Source: Saccoglossus kowalevskii (taxonomy: Eukaryota > Hemichordata > Enteropneusta > Harrimaniidae). Taken from it: a stretch of DNA of 36,304 nt. Of the stretch, positions 9,536-19,800 are shown in pieces. The notes under the pieces were generated by a model. That model searched no databases and was not told the DNA's origin. It was given only the letters and a program-made list of their open reading frames with translations. The translations under genes were made by a program, and so were the position numbers. The DNA lies in assembly GCF_000003605.2 (NCBI RefSeq), contig NW_003155262.1:1-36304 (forward strand). Direction: 5' to 3'. Each line of letters opens with the position of its first letter. Position 1 is the first letter of the stretch.

Positions 9536-12500
9536 TTGTCTCCATTTCAGTAGTTAACACAGTAGTTGCAGCATCCGTAGTGACATCAGTGGTAGGTTCC
9601 GATGTTGTCTCTATTTCAGTGGTTAACTCAGTAGTTGCAGCATTCGTTGTAACATCAGTGGTAGGTTCCATTGTTGTCTTTATTTCAGTGGTTAACTCAG
9701 TAGTTGCAGCATCTGTAGTTACATCAGTGGTAGGTTCCATTGTTGTCTCCATTTCAGTGGTTAACTCAGTAGTTGCAGCATCTGTAGTTACATCAGTTGT
9801 AGGTTCCATTGTTGTCTCCATTTCAGTAGTTAACTCAGTAGTTGCAGCATCCGTTGTGACATCAGTGGTAGGTTCTATTGTTGTCTCCATTTCAGTAGTT
9901 AACACAGTAGTTGCAGCATCCGTAGTGACATCAGTGGTAGGTTCCATTGTTGTCTCTATTTCAGTGGTTAACTCAGTAGTTACAGCATCTGTAGTTACAT
10001 CAGTGGTAGGTTCCATTGTTGTCTCCATTTCAGTGGTTAACTCAGTAGTTACAGCATCTGTAGTTACATCAGTGGTAGGTTCCATTGTTGTCTCCATTTC
10101 AGTGGTTAACTCGGTAGTTGCAGCATCCGTTGTTACATCAGTGGTAGGTTCCATTGTTGTCTCCATTTCAGTAGTTAACTCAGTAGTTGCAGCATCTGTA
10201 GTTACATCTGTGGTAGGTTCCATTGTTGTCTCCATTTCAGTGGTTAACTCAGTAGTTGCAGCATCCGTTGTTACATCAGTGGTAGGTTCCATTGTTGTCT
10301 CAATTTCAGTGGTTAACTCGGTAGTTGCAGCATCCGTTGTGACATCAGTGGTAGGTTCCATTGTTGTCTCCATTTCAGTGGTTAACTCAGTAGTTGCAGC
10401 ATCCGTTGTAACATCAGTGGTAGGTTCCATTGTTGTCTCTATTTCAGTGGTTAACTCAGTAGTTGCAACATCTGTAGTTACATCAGTGGTAGGTTCCATT
10501 GTTGTCTCCATTTCAGTGGTTAACTCAGTTGTTGCAGCATCCGTTGTTACATCAGTGGTAGGTTCCAATGTTGTCTCTATTTCAGTGGTTAACTCAGTAG
10601 TTGCAGCATCCGTTGTTACATCAGTGGTAGGTTCCATTGTTGTCTCCATTTCAGTAGTTAACACAGTAGTTGCAGCATCCGTTGTGACATCAGTGGTAGG
10701 TTCCATTGTTGTCTCTATTTCAGTGGTTAACTCAGTAGTTACAGCATCTGTAGTTACATCAGTGGTAGGTTCCATTGTTGTCTCCATTTCAGTGGTTAAC
10801 TCAGTAGTTACAGTATCTGTAGTTACATCAATGGTAGGTTCCATTGTTGTCTCTATTTCAGTGGTTAACTCAGTAGTTACAGCATCTGTAGTTACATCAG
10901 TGGTAGGTTCCATTGTTGTCTCCATTTCAGTGGTTAACTCAGTAGTTGCAGCATCCGTTGTTACATCAGTGGTAGGTTCCATTGTTGTCTCCATTTCAGT
11001 AGTTAACTCAGTAGTTGCAGCATCCGTTGTTACATCAGTGGTAGGTTCCATTGTTGTCTCCATTTCAGTAGTTAACACAGTAGTTGCAGCATCCGTTGTG
11101 ACATCAGTGGTAGGTTCCATTGTTGTCCCTATTTCAGTGGTTAACTCAGTAGTTACAGCATCTGTAGTTACATCAGTGGTAGGTTCCATTGTTGTCTCCA
11201 TTTCAGTGGTTAACTCAGTAGTTTCAGCATCTGTAGTTACATCAGTGGTAGGTTCCATTGTTGTCTCCATTTCAGTGGTTAACTCAGTAGTTGCAGCATC
11301 CGTTGTGACATCAGCGGTAGGTTCCATTGTTGTCTCCATTTCAGTAGTTAACTCAGTAGTTGCAGCATCTGTAGTTACATCAGTGGTAGGTTCCATTGTT
11401 GTCTCCATTAAAGTGGTTAACTCAGTAGTTGCAGCATCCGTTGTTACATCAGTGGTAGGTTCCATTGTTGTCTCAATTTCAGTGGTTAACTCAGTAGTTG
11501 CAGCATCCGTTGTGACATCAGTGGTAGGTTCCATTGTTGTCTCCATTTCAGTGGTTAACTCAGTAGTTGCAGCATCCGTTGTAACATCAGTGGTAGGTTC
11601 CATTGTTGTCTCTATTTCAGTGGTTAACTCAGTAGTTGCAACATCTGTAGTTACATCAGTGGTAGGTTCCATTGTTGTCTCCATTTCAGTGGTTAACTCA
11701 GTAGTTGCAGCATCCGTTGTTACATCAGTGGTAGGTTCCATTGTTGTCTCCATTTCAGTAGTTAACACAGTTGTTGCAGCATCCGTTGTGACATCAGTGG
11801 TAGGTTCCATTGTTGTCTCTATTTCAGTGGTTAACTCAGTAGTTACAGCATCTGTAGTTACATCAGTGGTAGGTTCCATTGTTGTCTCCATTTGAGTGGT
11901 TAACTCAGTAGTTACAGTATCTGTAGTTACATCAATGGTAGGTTCCATTGTTGTCTCTATTTCAGTGGTTAACTCAGTAGTTACAGCATCTGTAGTTACA
12001 TCAGTGGTAGGTTCCATTGTTGTCTCCATTTCAGTGGTTAACTCAGTAGTTGCAGCATCCGTTGTTACATCAGTGGTAGGTTCCATTGTTGTCTCCATTT
12101 CAGTAGTTAAATCAGTAGTTGCAGCATCCGTTGTGACATCAGTGGTAGGTTCCATTGTTGTCTCTATTTCAGTGGTTAACTCAGTAGTTACAGCATCTGT
12201 AGTTACATCAGTGGTAGGTTCCATTGTTGTCTCCATTTCAGTGGTTAACTCAGTAGTTTCAGCATCTGTTGTGACATCAGTGGTAGGTTCCATTGTTGTC
12301 TCCATTCCAGTGGTTAACTCAGTAGTTACATCATCTGTAGTTACATCAGTGGTAGGTTCCATTGTTGTCTCCATTTCAGTGGTTAACTCAGTAGTTGCAG
12401 CATCCGTTGTGACATCAGTGGTAGGTTCCATTGTTGTCTCTATTTCAGTGGTTAACTCAGTAGTTACAGCATCTGTAGTTACATCAGTGGTAGGTTCCAT

Positions 12501-15500
12501 TGTTGTCTCCATTTCAGTGGTTAACTCAGTAGTTGCAGCATCCGTTGTGACATCAGTGGTAGGTTCCATTGTTGTCTCTATTTCAGTGGTTAACTCAGTA
12601 GTTGCAGCATCTGTAGTTACATCAGTGGTAGGTTCCATTGTTGTCTCCATTTCAGTGGTTAACTCAGTAGTTGCAGCATCTGTAGTTACATCAGTGGTAG
12701 GTTCCATTGTTGTCTCCATTTCAGTGGTTAACTCAGTAGTTGCAGCATCCGTTGTGACATCAGTGGTAGGTTCCATTGTTGTCTCCATTTCAGTGGTTAA
12801 CTCAGTAGTTGCAGCATCCGTTGTGACATCAGTGGTAGGTTCCATTGTTGTCTCCATTTCAGTGGTTAACTCAGTAGTTGCAGCATCTGTAGTTACATCA
12901 GTGGTAGGTTCCATTGTTGTCTCCATTTCAGTGGTTAACTCAGTAGTTGCAGCATCCGTTGTGACATCAGTGGTAGGTTCCATTGTTGTCTCCATTTCAG
13001 TGGTTAACTCAGTAGTTGCAGCATCCGTTGTGACATCAGTGGTAGGTTCCATTGTTGTCTCCATTTCAGTGGTTAACTCAGTAGTTACAGCATATGTAGT
13101 TACATCAGTGGTAGGTTCCATTGTTGTCTCCATTTCAGTGGTTAACTCACTAGTTGCAGCGTCCGTTGTTACATCAGTGGTAGGTTCCATTGTTGTCTCC
13201 ATTTCAGTAGTTAACTCAGTAGTTGCAGCATCCGTTGTGATATCAGTGGTAGGTTCCATTGTTGTCTCTATTTCAGTGGTTAACTCAGTAGTTACAGCAT
13301 CTGTAGTTACATCAGTGGTAGGTTCCATTGTTGTCTCCATTTCAGTGGTTAACTCAGTAGTTTCAGCATCTGTAGTTACATCAGTGGTAGGTTCCATTGT
13401 TGTCTCCATTTCAGTGGTTAACTCAGTAGTTGCAGCATCCGTTGTGACATCAGCGGTAGGTTCCATTGTTGTCTCCATTTCAGTAGTTAACTCAGTAGTT
13501 GCAGCATCTGTAGTTACATCAGTGGTAGGTTCCATTGTTGTCTCCATTAAAGTGGTTAACTCAGTAGTTGCAGCATCCGTTGTTACATCAGTGGTAGGTT
13601 CCATTGTTGTCTCAATTTCAGTGGTTAACTCAGTAGTTGCAGCATCCGTTGTGACATCAGTGGTAGGTTCCATTGTTGTCTCCATTTCAGTAGTTAACTC
13701 AGTAGTTGCAGCATCTGTAGTTACATCAGTGGTAGGTTCCATTGTTGTCTCCATTTCAGTGGTTAACTCAGTAGCTGCAGCATCCGTTGTTACATCAGTG
13801 GTAGGTTCCATTGTTGTCTCAATTTCAGTGGTTAACTCAGTAGTTGCAGCATCCGTTGTGACATCAGTGGTAGGTTCCATTGTTGTCTCTATTTCAGTGG
13901 TTAACTCAGTAGTTGCAACATCTGTAGTTACATCAGTGGTAGGTTCCATTGTTGTCTCCATTTCAGTGGTTAACTCAGTAGTTGCAGCATCCGTTGTTAC
14001 ATCAGTGGTAGGTTCCATTGTTGTCTCCATTTCAGTAGTTAACACAGTAGTTGCAGCATCCGTTGTGACATCAGTGGTAGGTTCCATTGTTGTCTCTATT
14101 TCAGTGGTTAACTCAGTAGTTACAGCATCTGTAGTTACATCAGTGGTAGGTTCCATTGTTGTCTCCATTTGAGTGGTTAACTCAGTAGTTACAGCATCCG
14201 TTGTTACATCAGTGGTAGGTTCCATTGTTGTCTCCATTTCAGTAGTTAACTCAGTAGTTGCAGCATCCGTTGTGACATCAGTGGTAGGTTCCATTGTTGT
14301 CACTATTTCAGTGGTTAACTCAGTAGTTACAGCATCTGTAGTTACATCAGTGGTAGGTTCCATTGTTGTCTCCATTTCAGTGGTTAACTCAGTAGTTGCA
14401 GCATCCGTTGTTACATCAGTGGTAGGTTCCATTGTTGTCTCCATTTCAGTAGTTAACTCAGTAGTTGCAGCATCCGTTGTGACATCAGTGGTAGGTTCCA
14501 TTGTTGTCACTATTTCAGTGGTTAACTCAGTAGTTACAGCATCTGTAGTTACATCAGTGGTAGGTTCCATTGTTGTCTCCATTTCAGTGGTTAACTCAGT
14601 AGTTTCAGCATCTGTAGTTACATCAATGGTAGGTTCCATTGTTGTCTCTATTTCAGTGGTTAACTCAGTAGTTACAGCATCTGTAGTTACATCAGTGGTA
14701 GGTTCCATTGTTGTCTCCATTTCAGTGGTTAACTCAGTAGTTGCAGCATCCGTTGTTACATCAGTGGTAGGTTCCATTGTTGTCTCCATTTCAGTAGTTA
14801 TCTCAGTAGTTGCAGCATCCGTTGTGACATCAGTGGTAGGTTCCATTGTTGTCACTATTTCAGTGGTTAACTCAGTAGTTACAGCATCTGTAGTTACATC
14901 AGTGGTAGGTTCCATTGTTGTCTCCATTTGAGTGGTTAACTCAGTAGTTACAGCATCCGTTGTTACATCAGTGGTAGGTTCCATTGTTGTCTCCATTTCA
15001 GTAGTTAACTCAGTAGTTGCAGCATCCGTTGTGACATCAGTGGTAGGTTCCATTGTTGTCACTATTTCAGTGGTTAACTCAGTAGTTACAGCATCTGTAG
15101 TTACATCAGTGGTAGGTTCCATTGTTGTCTCCATTTCAGTGGTTAACTCAGTAGTTGCAGCATCCGTTGTTACATCAGTGGTAGGTTCCATTGTTGTCTC
15201 CATTTCAGTAGTTAACTCAGTAGTTGCAGCATCCGTTGTGACATCAGTGGTAGGTTCCATTGTTGTCACTATTTCAGTGGTTAACTCAGTAGTTACAGCA
15301 TCTGTAGTTACATCAGTGGTAGGTTCCATTGTTGTCTCCATTTCAGTGGTTAACTCAGTAGTTTCAGCATCTGTAGTTACATCAATGGTAGGTTCCATTG
15401 TTGTCTCTATTTCAGTGGTTAACTCAGTAGTTACAGCATCTGTAGTTACATCAGTGGTAGGTTCCATTGTTGTCTCCATTTCAGTGGTTAACTCAGTAGT

Positions 15501-16859
15501 TGCAGCATCCGTTGTTACATCAGTGGTAGGTTCCATTGTTGTCTCCATTTCAGTAGTTATCTCAGTAGTTGCAGCATCCGTTGTGACATCAGTGGTAGGT
15601 TCCATTGTTGTCACTATTTCAGTGGTTAACTCAGTAGTTACAGCATCTGTAGTTACATCAGTGGTAGGTTCCATTGTTGTCTCCATTTCAGTGGTTAACT
15701 CAGTAGTTTCAGCATCTGTTGTGACATCAGTGGTAGGTTCCATTGTTGTCTCCATTCCAGTGGTTAACTCAGTAGTTACATCATCTGTAGTTACATCAGT
15801 GGTAGGTTCCATTGTTGTCTCCATTTCAGTGGTTAACTCAGTAGTTGCAGCATCCGTTGTGACATCAGTGGTAGGTTCCATTGTTGTCTCTATTTCAGTG
15901 GTTAACTCAGTAGTTACAGCATCTGTAGTTACATCAGTGGTAGGTTCCATTGTTGTCTCCATTTCAGTGGTTAACTCAGTAGTTGCAGCATCCGTTGTGA
16001 CATCAGTGGTAGGTTCCATTGTTGTCTCTATTTCAGTGGTTAACTCAGTAGTTGCAGCATCTGTAGTTACATCAGTGGTAGCTTCCATTGTTGTCTCCAT
16101 TTCAGTGGTTAACTCAGTAGTTGCAGCATCCGTTGTGACATCAGTGGTAGGTTCCATAGTTGTCTCCATTTCAGTGGTTAACTCAGTAGTTGCAGCATCC
16201 GTTGTGACATCAGTGGTAGGTTCCATTGTTGACTCCATTTCAGTGGTTAACTCAGTAGTTACATCATCTGTAGTTACATCAGTGGTAGGTTCCATTGTTG
16301 TCTCCATTTCAGTGGTTAACTCAGTAGTTGCAGCGTCAGTTGTTACATCAGTGGTAGGTTCCATTGTTGTCTCCATTTCAGTAGTTAACTCAGTAGTTGC
16401 AGCATCCGTTGTGATATCAGTGGTAGGTTCCATTGTTGTCTCTATTTCAGTGGTTAACTCAGTAGTTACAGCATCTGTAGTTACATCAGTGGTAGGTTCC
16501 ATTGTTGTCTCCATTTCAGTGGTTAACTCAGTAGTTTCAGCATCTGTAGTTACATCAGTGGTAGGTTCCATTGTTGTCTCCATTTCAGTGGTTAACTCAG
16601 TAGTTGCAGCATCCGTTGTGACATCAGCGGTAGGTTCCATTGTTGTCTCTATTTCAGTGGTTAACTCAGTAGTTACAGCATCTGTAGTTACATCAGTGGT
16701 AGGTTCCATTGTTGTCTCCATTTCAGTGGTTAACTCAGTAGTTGCAGCATCCGTTGTGACATCAGTGGTAGGTTCCATTGTTGTCTCTATTTCAGTGGTT
16801 AACTCAGTAGTTGCAGCATCTGTAGTTACATCAGTGGTAGGTTCCATTGTTGTCTCCAT
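9516..16859 (-). CDS. Mucin-like Thr/Glu-rich repeat protein, segment 3
   Basis: These 2,447 codons are all repeat. Distinctive variant units are TTQMETT (Glu to Gln, at 11893, 14170 and 14929), TTLMETT (Glu to Leu, at about 11409 and 13548, exactly 31 units apart), TTEIVTT (Glu to Val, from 14.3 kb to 15.6 kb) and TTDDV. The stretch contains a clean 11-unit tandem duplication (14170-15687) and several markers spaced 50 units apart. Its upstream boundary is a single missing G at about 16909, and its downstream end is the compensated indel pair at 9494/9531. There is no signal peptide, membrane segment or cysteine-rich domain, so this is interior repeat only. Confidence 0.7.
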   Translation of the reverse strand: METTMEPTTDVTTDAATTELTTEIETTMEPTTDVTTDAATTELTTEMETTMEPTTDVTTDAVTTELTTEIETTMEPTADVTTDAATTELTTEMETTMEPTTDVTTDAETTELTTEMETTMEPTTDVTTDAVTTELTTEIETTMEPTTDITTDAATTELTTEMETTMEPTTDVTTDAATTELTTEMETTMEPTTDVTTDDVTTELTTEMESTMEPTTDVTTDAATTELTTEMETTMEPTTDVTTDAATTELTTEMETTMEATTDVTTDAATTELTTEIETTMEPTTDVTTDAATTELTTEMETTMEPTTDVTTDAVTTELTTEIETTMEPTTDVTTDAATTELTTEMETTMEPTTDVTTDDVTTELTTGMETTMEPTTDVTTDAETTELTTEMETTMEPTTDVTTDAVTTELTTEIVTTMEPTTDVTTDAATTEITTEMETTMEPTTDVTTDAATTELTTEMETTMEPTTDVTTDAVTTELTTEIETTMEPTIDVTTDAETTELTTEMETTMEPTTDVTTDAVTTELTTEIVTTMEPTTDVTTDAATTELTTEMETTMEPTTDVTTDAATTELTTEMETTMEPTTDVTTDAVTTELTTEIVTTMEPTTDVTTDAATTELTTEMETTMEPTTDVTTDAVTTELTTQMETTMEPTTDVTTDAVTTELTTEIVTTMEPTTDVTTDAATTEITTEMETTMEPTTDVTTDAATTELTTEMETTMEPTTDVTTDAVTTELTTEIETTMEPTIDVTTDAETTELTTEMETTMEPTTDVTTDAVTTELTTEIVTTMEPTTDVTTDAATTELTTEMETTMEPTTDVTTDAATTELTTEMETTMEPTTDVTTDAVTTELTTEIVTTMEPTTDVTTDAATTELTTEMETTMEPTTDVTTDAVTTELTTQMETTMEPTTDVTTDAVTTELTTEIETTMEPTTDVTTDAATTVLTTEMETTMEPTTDVTTDAATTELTTEMETTMEPTTDVTTDVATTELTTEIETTMEPTTDVTTDAATTELTTEIETTMEPTTDVTTDAAATELTTEMETTMEPTTDVTTDAATTELTTEMETTMEPTTDVTTDAATTELTTEIETTMEPTTDVTTDAATTELTTLMETTMEPTTDVTTDAATTELTTEMETTMEPTADVTTDAATTELTTEMETTMEPTTDVTTDAETTELTTEMETTMEPTTDVTTDAVTTELTTEIETTMEPTTDITTDAATTELTTEMETTMEPTTDVTTDAATSELTTEMETTMEPTTDVTTYAVTTELTTEMETTMEPTTDVTTDAATTELTTEMETTMEPTTDVTTDAATTELTTEMETTMEPTTDVTTDAATTELTTEMETTMEPTTDVTTDAATTELTTEMETTMEPTTDVTTDAATTELTTEMETTMEPTTDVTTDAATTELTTEMETTMEPTTDVTTDAATTELTTEIETTMEPTTDVTTDAATTELTTEMETTMEPTTDVTTDAVTTELTTEIETTMEPTTDVTTDAATTELTTEMETTMEPTTDVTTDDVTTELTTGMETTMEPTTDVTTDAETTELTTEMETTMEPTTDVTTDAVTTELTTEIETTMEPTTDVTTDAATTDLTTEMETTMEPTTDVTTDAATTELTTEMETTMEPTTDVTTDAVTTELTTEIETTMEPTIDVTTDTVTTELTTQMETTMEPTTDVTTDAVTTELTTEIETTMEPTTDVTTDAATTVLTTEMETTMEPTTDVTTDAATTELTTEMETTMEPTTDVTTDVATTELTTEIETTMEPTTDVTTDAATTELTTEMETTMEPTTDVTTDAATTELTTEIETTMEPTTDVTTDAATTELTTLMETTMEPTTDVTTDAATTELTTEMETTMEPTADVTTDAATTELTTEMETTMEPTTDVTTDAETTELTTEMETTMEPTTDVTTDAVTTELTTEIGTTMEPTTDVTTDAATTVLTTEMETTMEPTTDVTTDAATTELTTEMETTMEPTTDVTTDAATTELTTEMETTMEPTTDVTTDAVTTELTTEIETTMEPTIDVTTDTVTTELTTEMETTMEPTTDVTTDAVTTELTTEIETTMEPTTDVTTDAATTVLTTEMETTMEPTTDVTTDAATTELTTEIETTLEPTTDVTTDAATTELTTEMETTMEPTTDVTTDVATTELTTEIETTMEPTTDVTTDAATTELTTEMETTMEPTTDVTTDAATTELTTEIETTMEPTTDVTTDAATTELTTEMETTMEPTTDVTTDAATTELTTEMETTMEPTTDVTTDAATTELTTEMETTMEPTTDVTTDAVTTELTTEMETTMEPTTDVTTDAVTTELTTEIETTMEPTTDVTTDAATTVLTTEMETTIEPTTDVTTDAATTELTTEMETTMEPTTDVTTDAATTELTTEMETTMEPTTDVTTDAATTELTTEIKTTMEPTTDVTTNAATTELTTEIETTSEPTTDVTTDAATTVLTTEMETTMGTYH
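14170..14928. repeat. 11-unit tandem duplication, first copy
   Basis: This 759-bp block (11 x 69) begins with a TTTGAGTGG variant. It contains GTCACTATT three times and a GTTATCTC variant at about 14797. The following 759 bp repeat the same order of variants with no difference that I could find except at the far end. It is one of the youngest events in the array. Confidence 0.9.
14929..15687. repeat. 11-unit tandem duplication, second copy
   Basis: This is a direct copy of 14170-14928; the GTTATCTC variant recurs at about 15556, 759 bp after the first. It ends at a unit with TTTCAGTGG instead of TTTGAGTGG, after which the array changes to the block also found at 12.2 kb and 32.6 kb. Confidence 0.9.
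15690..16780. repeat. Higher-order block, copied at 32,645-33,735 (246 units) and partly at 5.3-6.0 kb (155 units)
   Basis: Shared variants in order are GTTTCAG, ATTCCAG, ACATCATCTG, GGTAGCTTCC (16081, 33036 and 5386, numbered at GCTTC), CCATAGTTG, GTTGACTCC, GCGTC, GATATCAG, GTTTCAG and CAGCGG. I see about three single-base differences between the 16-kb and 33-kb copies. The first 400 bp also occur at 12.24 kb, 50 units before. Confidence 0.86.
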
Positions 16860-16894
16860 TTCAGTGGTTAACTCAGTAGATGCAGCATCTGTAG

Positions 16895-19800
16895 TTACAT
16901 CAGTGGTAGTTCCATTGTTGTCTCCATTTCAGTGGTTAACTCAGTAGTTGCAGCATCCGTTGTGACATCAGTGGTAGGTTCCATTGTTGTCTCTATTTCA
17001 GTGGTTAACTCAGTAGTTACAGCATCTGTAGTTACATCAGTGGTAGGTTCCATTGTTGTCTCCATTTCAGTGGTTAACTCAGTAGTTGCAGCATCCGTTG
17101 TGACATCAGTGGTAGGTTCCATTGTTGTCTCTATTTCAGTGGTTAACTCAGTAGTTGCAGCATCTGTAGTTACATCAGTGGTAGGTTCCATTGTTGTCTC
17201 CATTTCAGTGGTTAACTCAGTAGTTGCAGCATCCGTTGTGACATCAGTGGTAGGTTCCATTGTTGTCTCCATTTCAGTGGTTAACTCAGTAGTTGCAGCA
17301 TCCGTTGTGACATCAGTGGTAGGTTCCATTGTTGTCTCCATTTCAGTGGTTAACTCTGTAGTTTCAGCATCTGTTGTGACATCAGTGGTAGGTTCCATTG
17401 TTGACTCCATTTCAGTGGTTAACTCAGTAGTTACAGCATCTGTAGTTACATCAGTGGTAGGTTCCATTGTTGTCTCCATTTCAGTGGTTAACTCACTAGT
17501 TGCAGCGTCCGTTGTTACATCAGTGGTAGGTTCCATTGTTGTCTCCATTTCAGTAGTTAACTCAGTAGTTGCAGCATCCGTTGTGATATCAGTGGTAGGT
17601 TCCATTGTTGTCTCTATTTCAGTGGTTAACTCAGTAGTTACAGCATCTGTAGTTACATCAGTGGTAGGTTCCATTGTTGTCTCCATTTCAGTGGTTAACT
17701 CAGTAGTTTCAGCATCTGTAGTTACATCAGTGGTAGGTTCCATTGTTGTCTCCATTTCAGTGGTTAACTCAGTAGTTGCAGCATCCGTTGTGACATCAGC
17801 GGTAGGTTCCATTGTTGTCTCCATTTCAGTAGTTAACTCAGTAGTTGCAGCATCTGTAGTTACATCAGTGGTAGGTTCCATTGTTGTCTCCATTTCAGTG
17901 GTTAACTCAGTAGTTGCAGCATCCGTTGTTACATCAGTGGTAGGTTCCATTGTTGTCTCAATTTCAGTGGTTAACTCAGTAGTTGCAGCATCCGTTGTGA
18001 CATCAGTGGTAGGTTCCATTGTTGTCTCCATTTCAGTGGTTAACTCAGTAGTTGCAGCATCCGTTGTAACATCAGTGGTAGGTTCCATTGTTGTCTCTAT
18101 TTCAGTGGTTAACTCAGTAGTTGCAACATCTGTAGTTACATCAGTGGTAGGTTCCATTGTTGTCTCCATTTCAGTGGTTAACTCAGTAGTTGCAGCATCC
18201 GTTGTTACATCAGTGGTAGGTTCCATTGTTGTCTCCATTTCAGTAGTTAACACAGTTGTTGCAGCATCCGTTGTGACATCAGTGGTAGGTTCCATTGTTG
18301 TCTCTATTTCAGTGGTTAACTCAGTAGTTACAGCATCTGTAGTTACATCAGTGGTAGGTTCCATTGTTGTCTCCATTTGAGTGGTTAACTCAGTAGTTAC
18401 AGTATCTGTAGTTACATCAATGGTAGGTTCCATTGTTGTCTCTATTTCAGTGGTTAACTCAGTAGTTACAGCATCTGTAGTTACATCAGTGGTAGGTTCC
18501 ATTGTTGTCTCCATTTCAGTGGTTAACTCAGTAGTTGCAGCATCCGTTGTTACATCAGTGGTAGGTTCCATTGTTGTCTCCATTTCAGTAGTTAACTCAG
18601 TAGTTGCAGCATCCGTTGTGACATCAGTGGTAGGTTCCATTGTTGTCTCTATTTCAGTGGTTAACTCAGTAGTTACAGCATCTGTAGTTACATCAGTGGT
18701 AGGTTCCATTGTTGTCTCCATTTCAGTGGTTAACTCAGTAGTTTCAGCATCTGTTGTGACATCAGTAGTAGGTTCCATTGTTGTCTCCATTTCAGTGGTT
18801 AACTCAGTAGTTACAGCATCTGTAGTTACATCAGTGGTAGGTTCCATTGTTGTCTCCAGTTCAGTAGTTAACTCAGTAGTTGCAGCTTCCGTTGTGACAT
18901 CAGTGGTAGGTTCCATTGTTGTCTCTATTTCAGTAGTTAACTCAGTAGTTGCAGCAGCCGTTGTGACATCAGTGGTAGGTTCCATTGTTGTCTCCATTTC
19001 AGTAGTTAACTCAGTAGTTGCAACATCCGTTGTTACATCAGTGGTAGGTTCCATTGTTGTCTCTATTTTAGTGGTTAACTCAGTAGTTGCAGCATCCGTT
19101 GTGACATCAGTGGTAGGTTCCATTGTTGTCTCTATTTCAGTAGTTAACTCAGTAGTTGCAGCATCTGTAGTTACATCAGTGGTAGGTTCCATTGTTGTCT
19201 CCATTTCAGTGGTTAACTCAGTAGTTGCAGCATCCGTTGTGACATCAGTTGTAGGTTCCATTGTTGTCTCCATTTCAGTGGTTAACTCAGTAGTTACAGC
19301 ATACGTTGTGACATCAGTGGTAGGTTCCATTGTTGTCTCTATTTCAGTGGTTAACTCAGTAGTTGCAGCATCCGTTGTGACATCAGTGGTAGGTTCCATT
19401 GTTGTCTCCATTTCAGTGGTTAACTCAGTAGTTGCAGCATCCGTTGTGACATCAGTGGTAGGTTCCATTGTTGTCTCTATTTCAGTGGTTAACTCAGTAG
19501 TTGCAGCATCTGTAGTTACATCAGTGGTAGGTTCCATTGTTGTCTCCATTTCAGTGGTTAACTCAGTAGTTACAGCATCCGTTGTTACATCAGTGGTAGG
19601 TTCCATTGTTGTCTCAATTTCAGTGGTTAACTCAGTAGTTGCAGTATCCGTTGTGACATCAGTGGTAGGTTCCATTGTTGTCTCCATTTCAGTGGTTAAC
19701 TCAGTAGTTGCAGCATCCGTTGTAACATCAGTGGTAGGTTCCATTGTTGTCTCTATTTCAGTGGTTAACTCAGTAGTTGCAGCATCTGTAGTTACATCAG

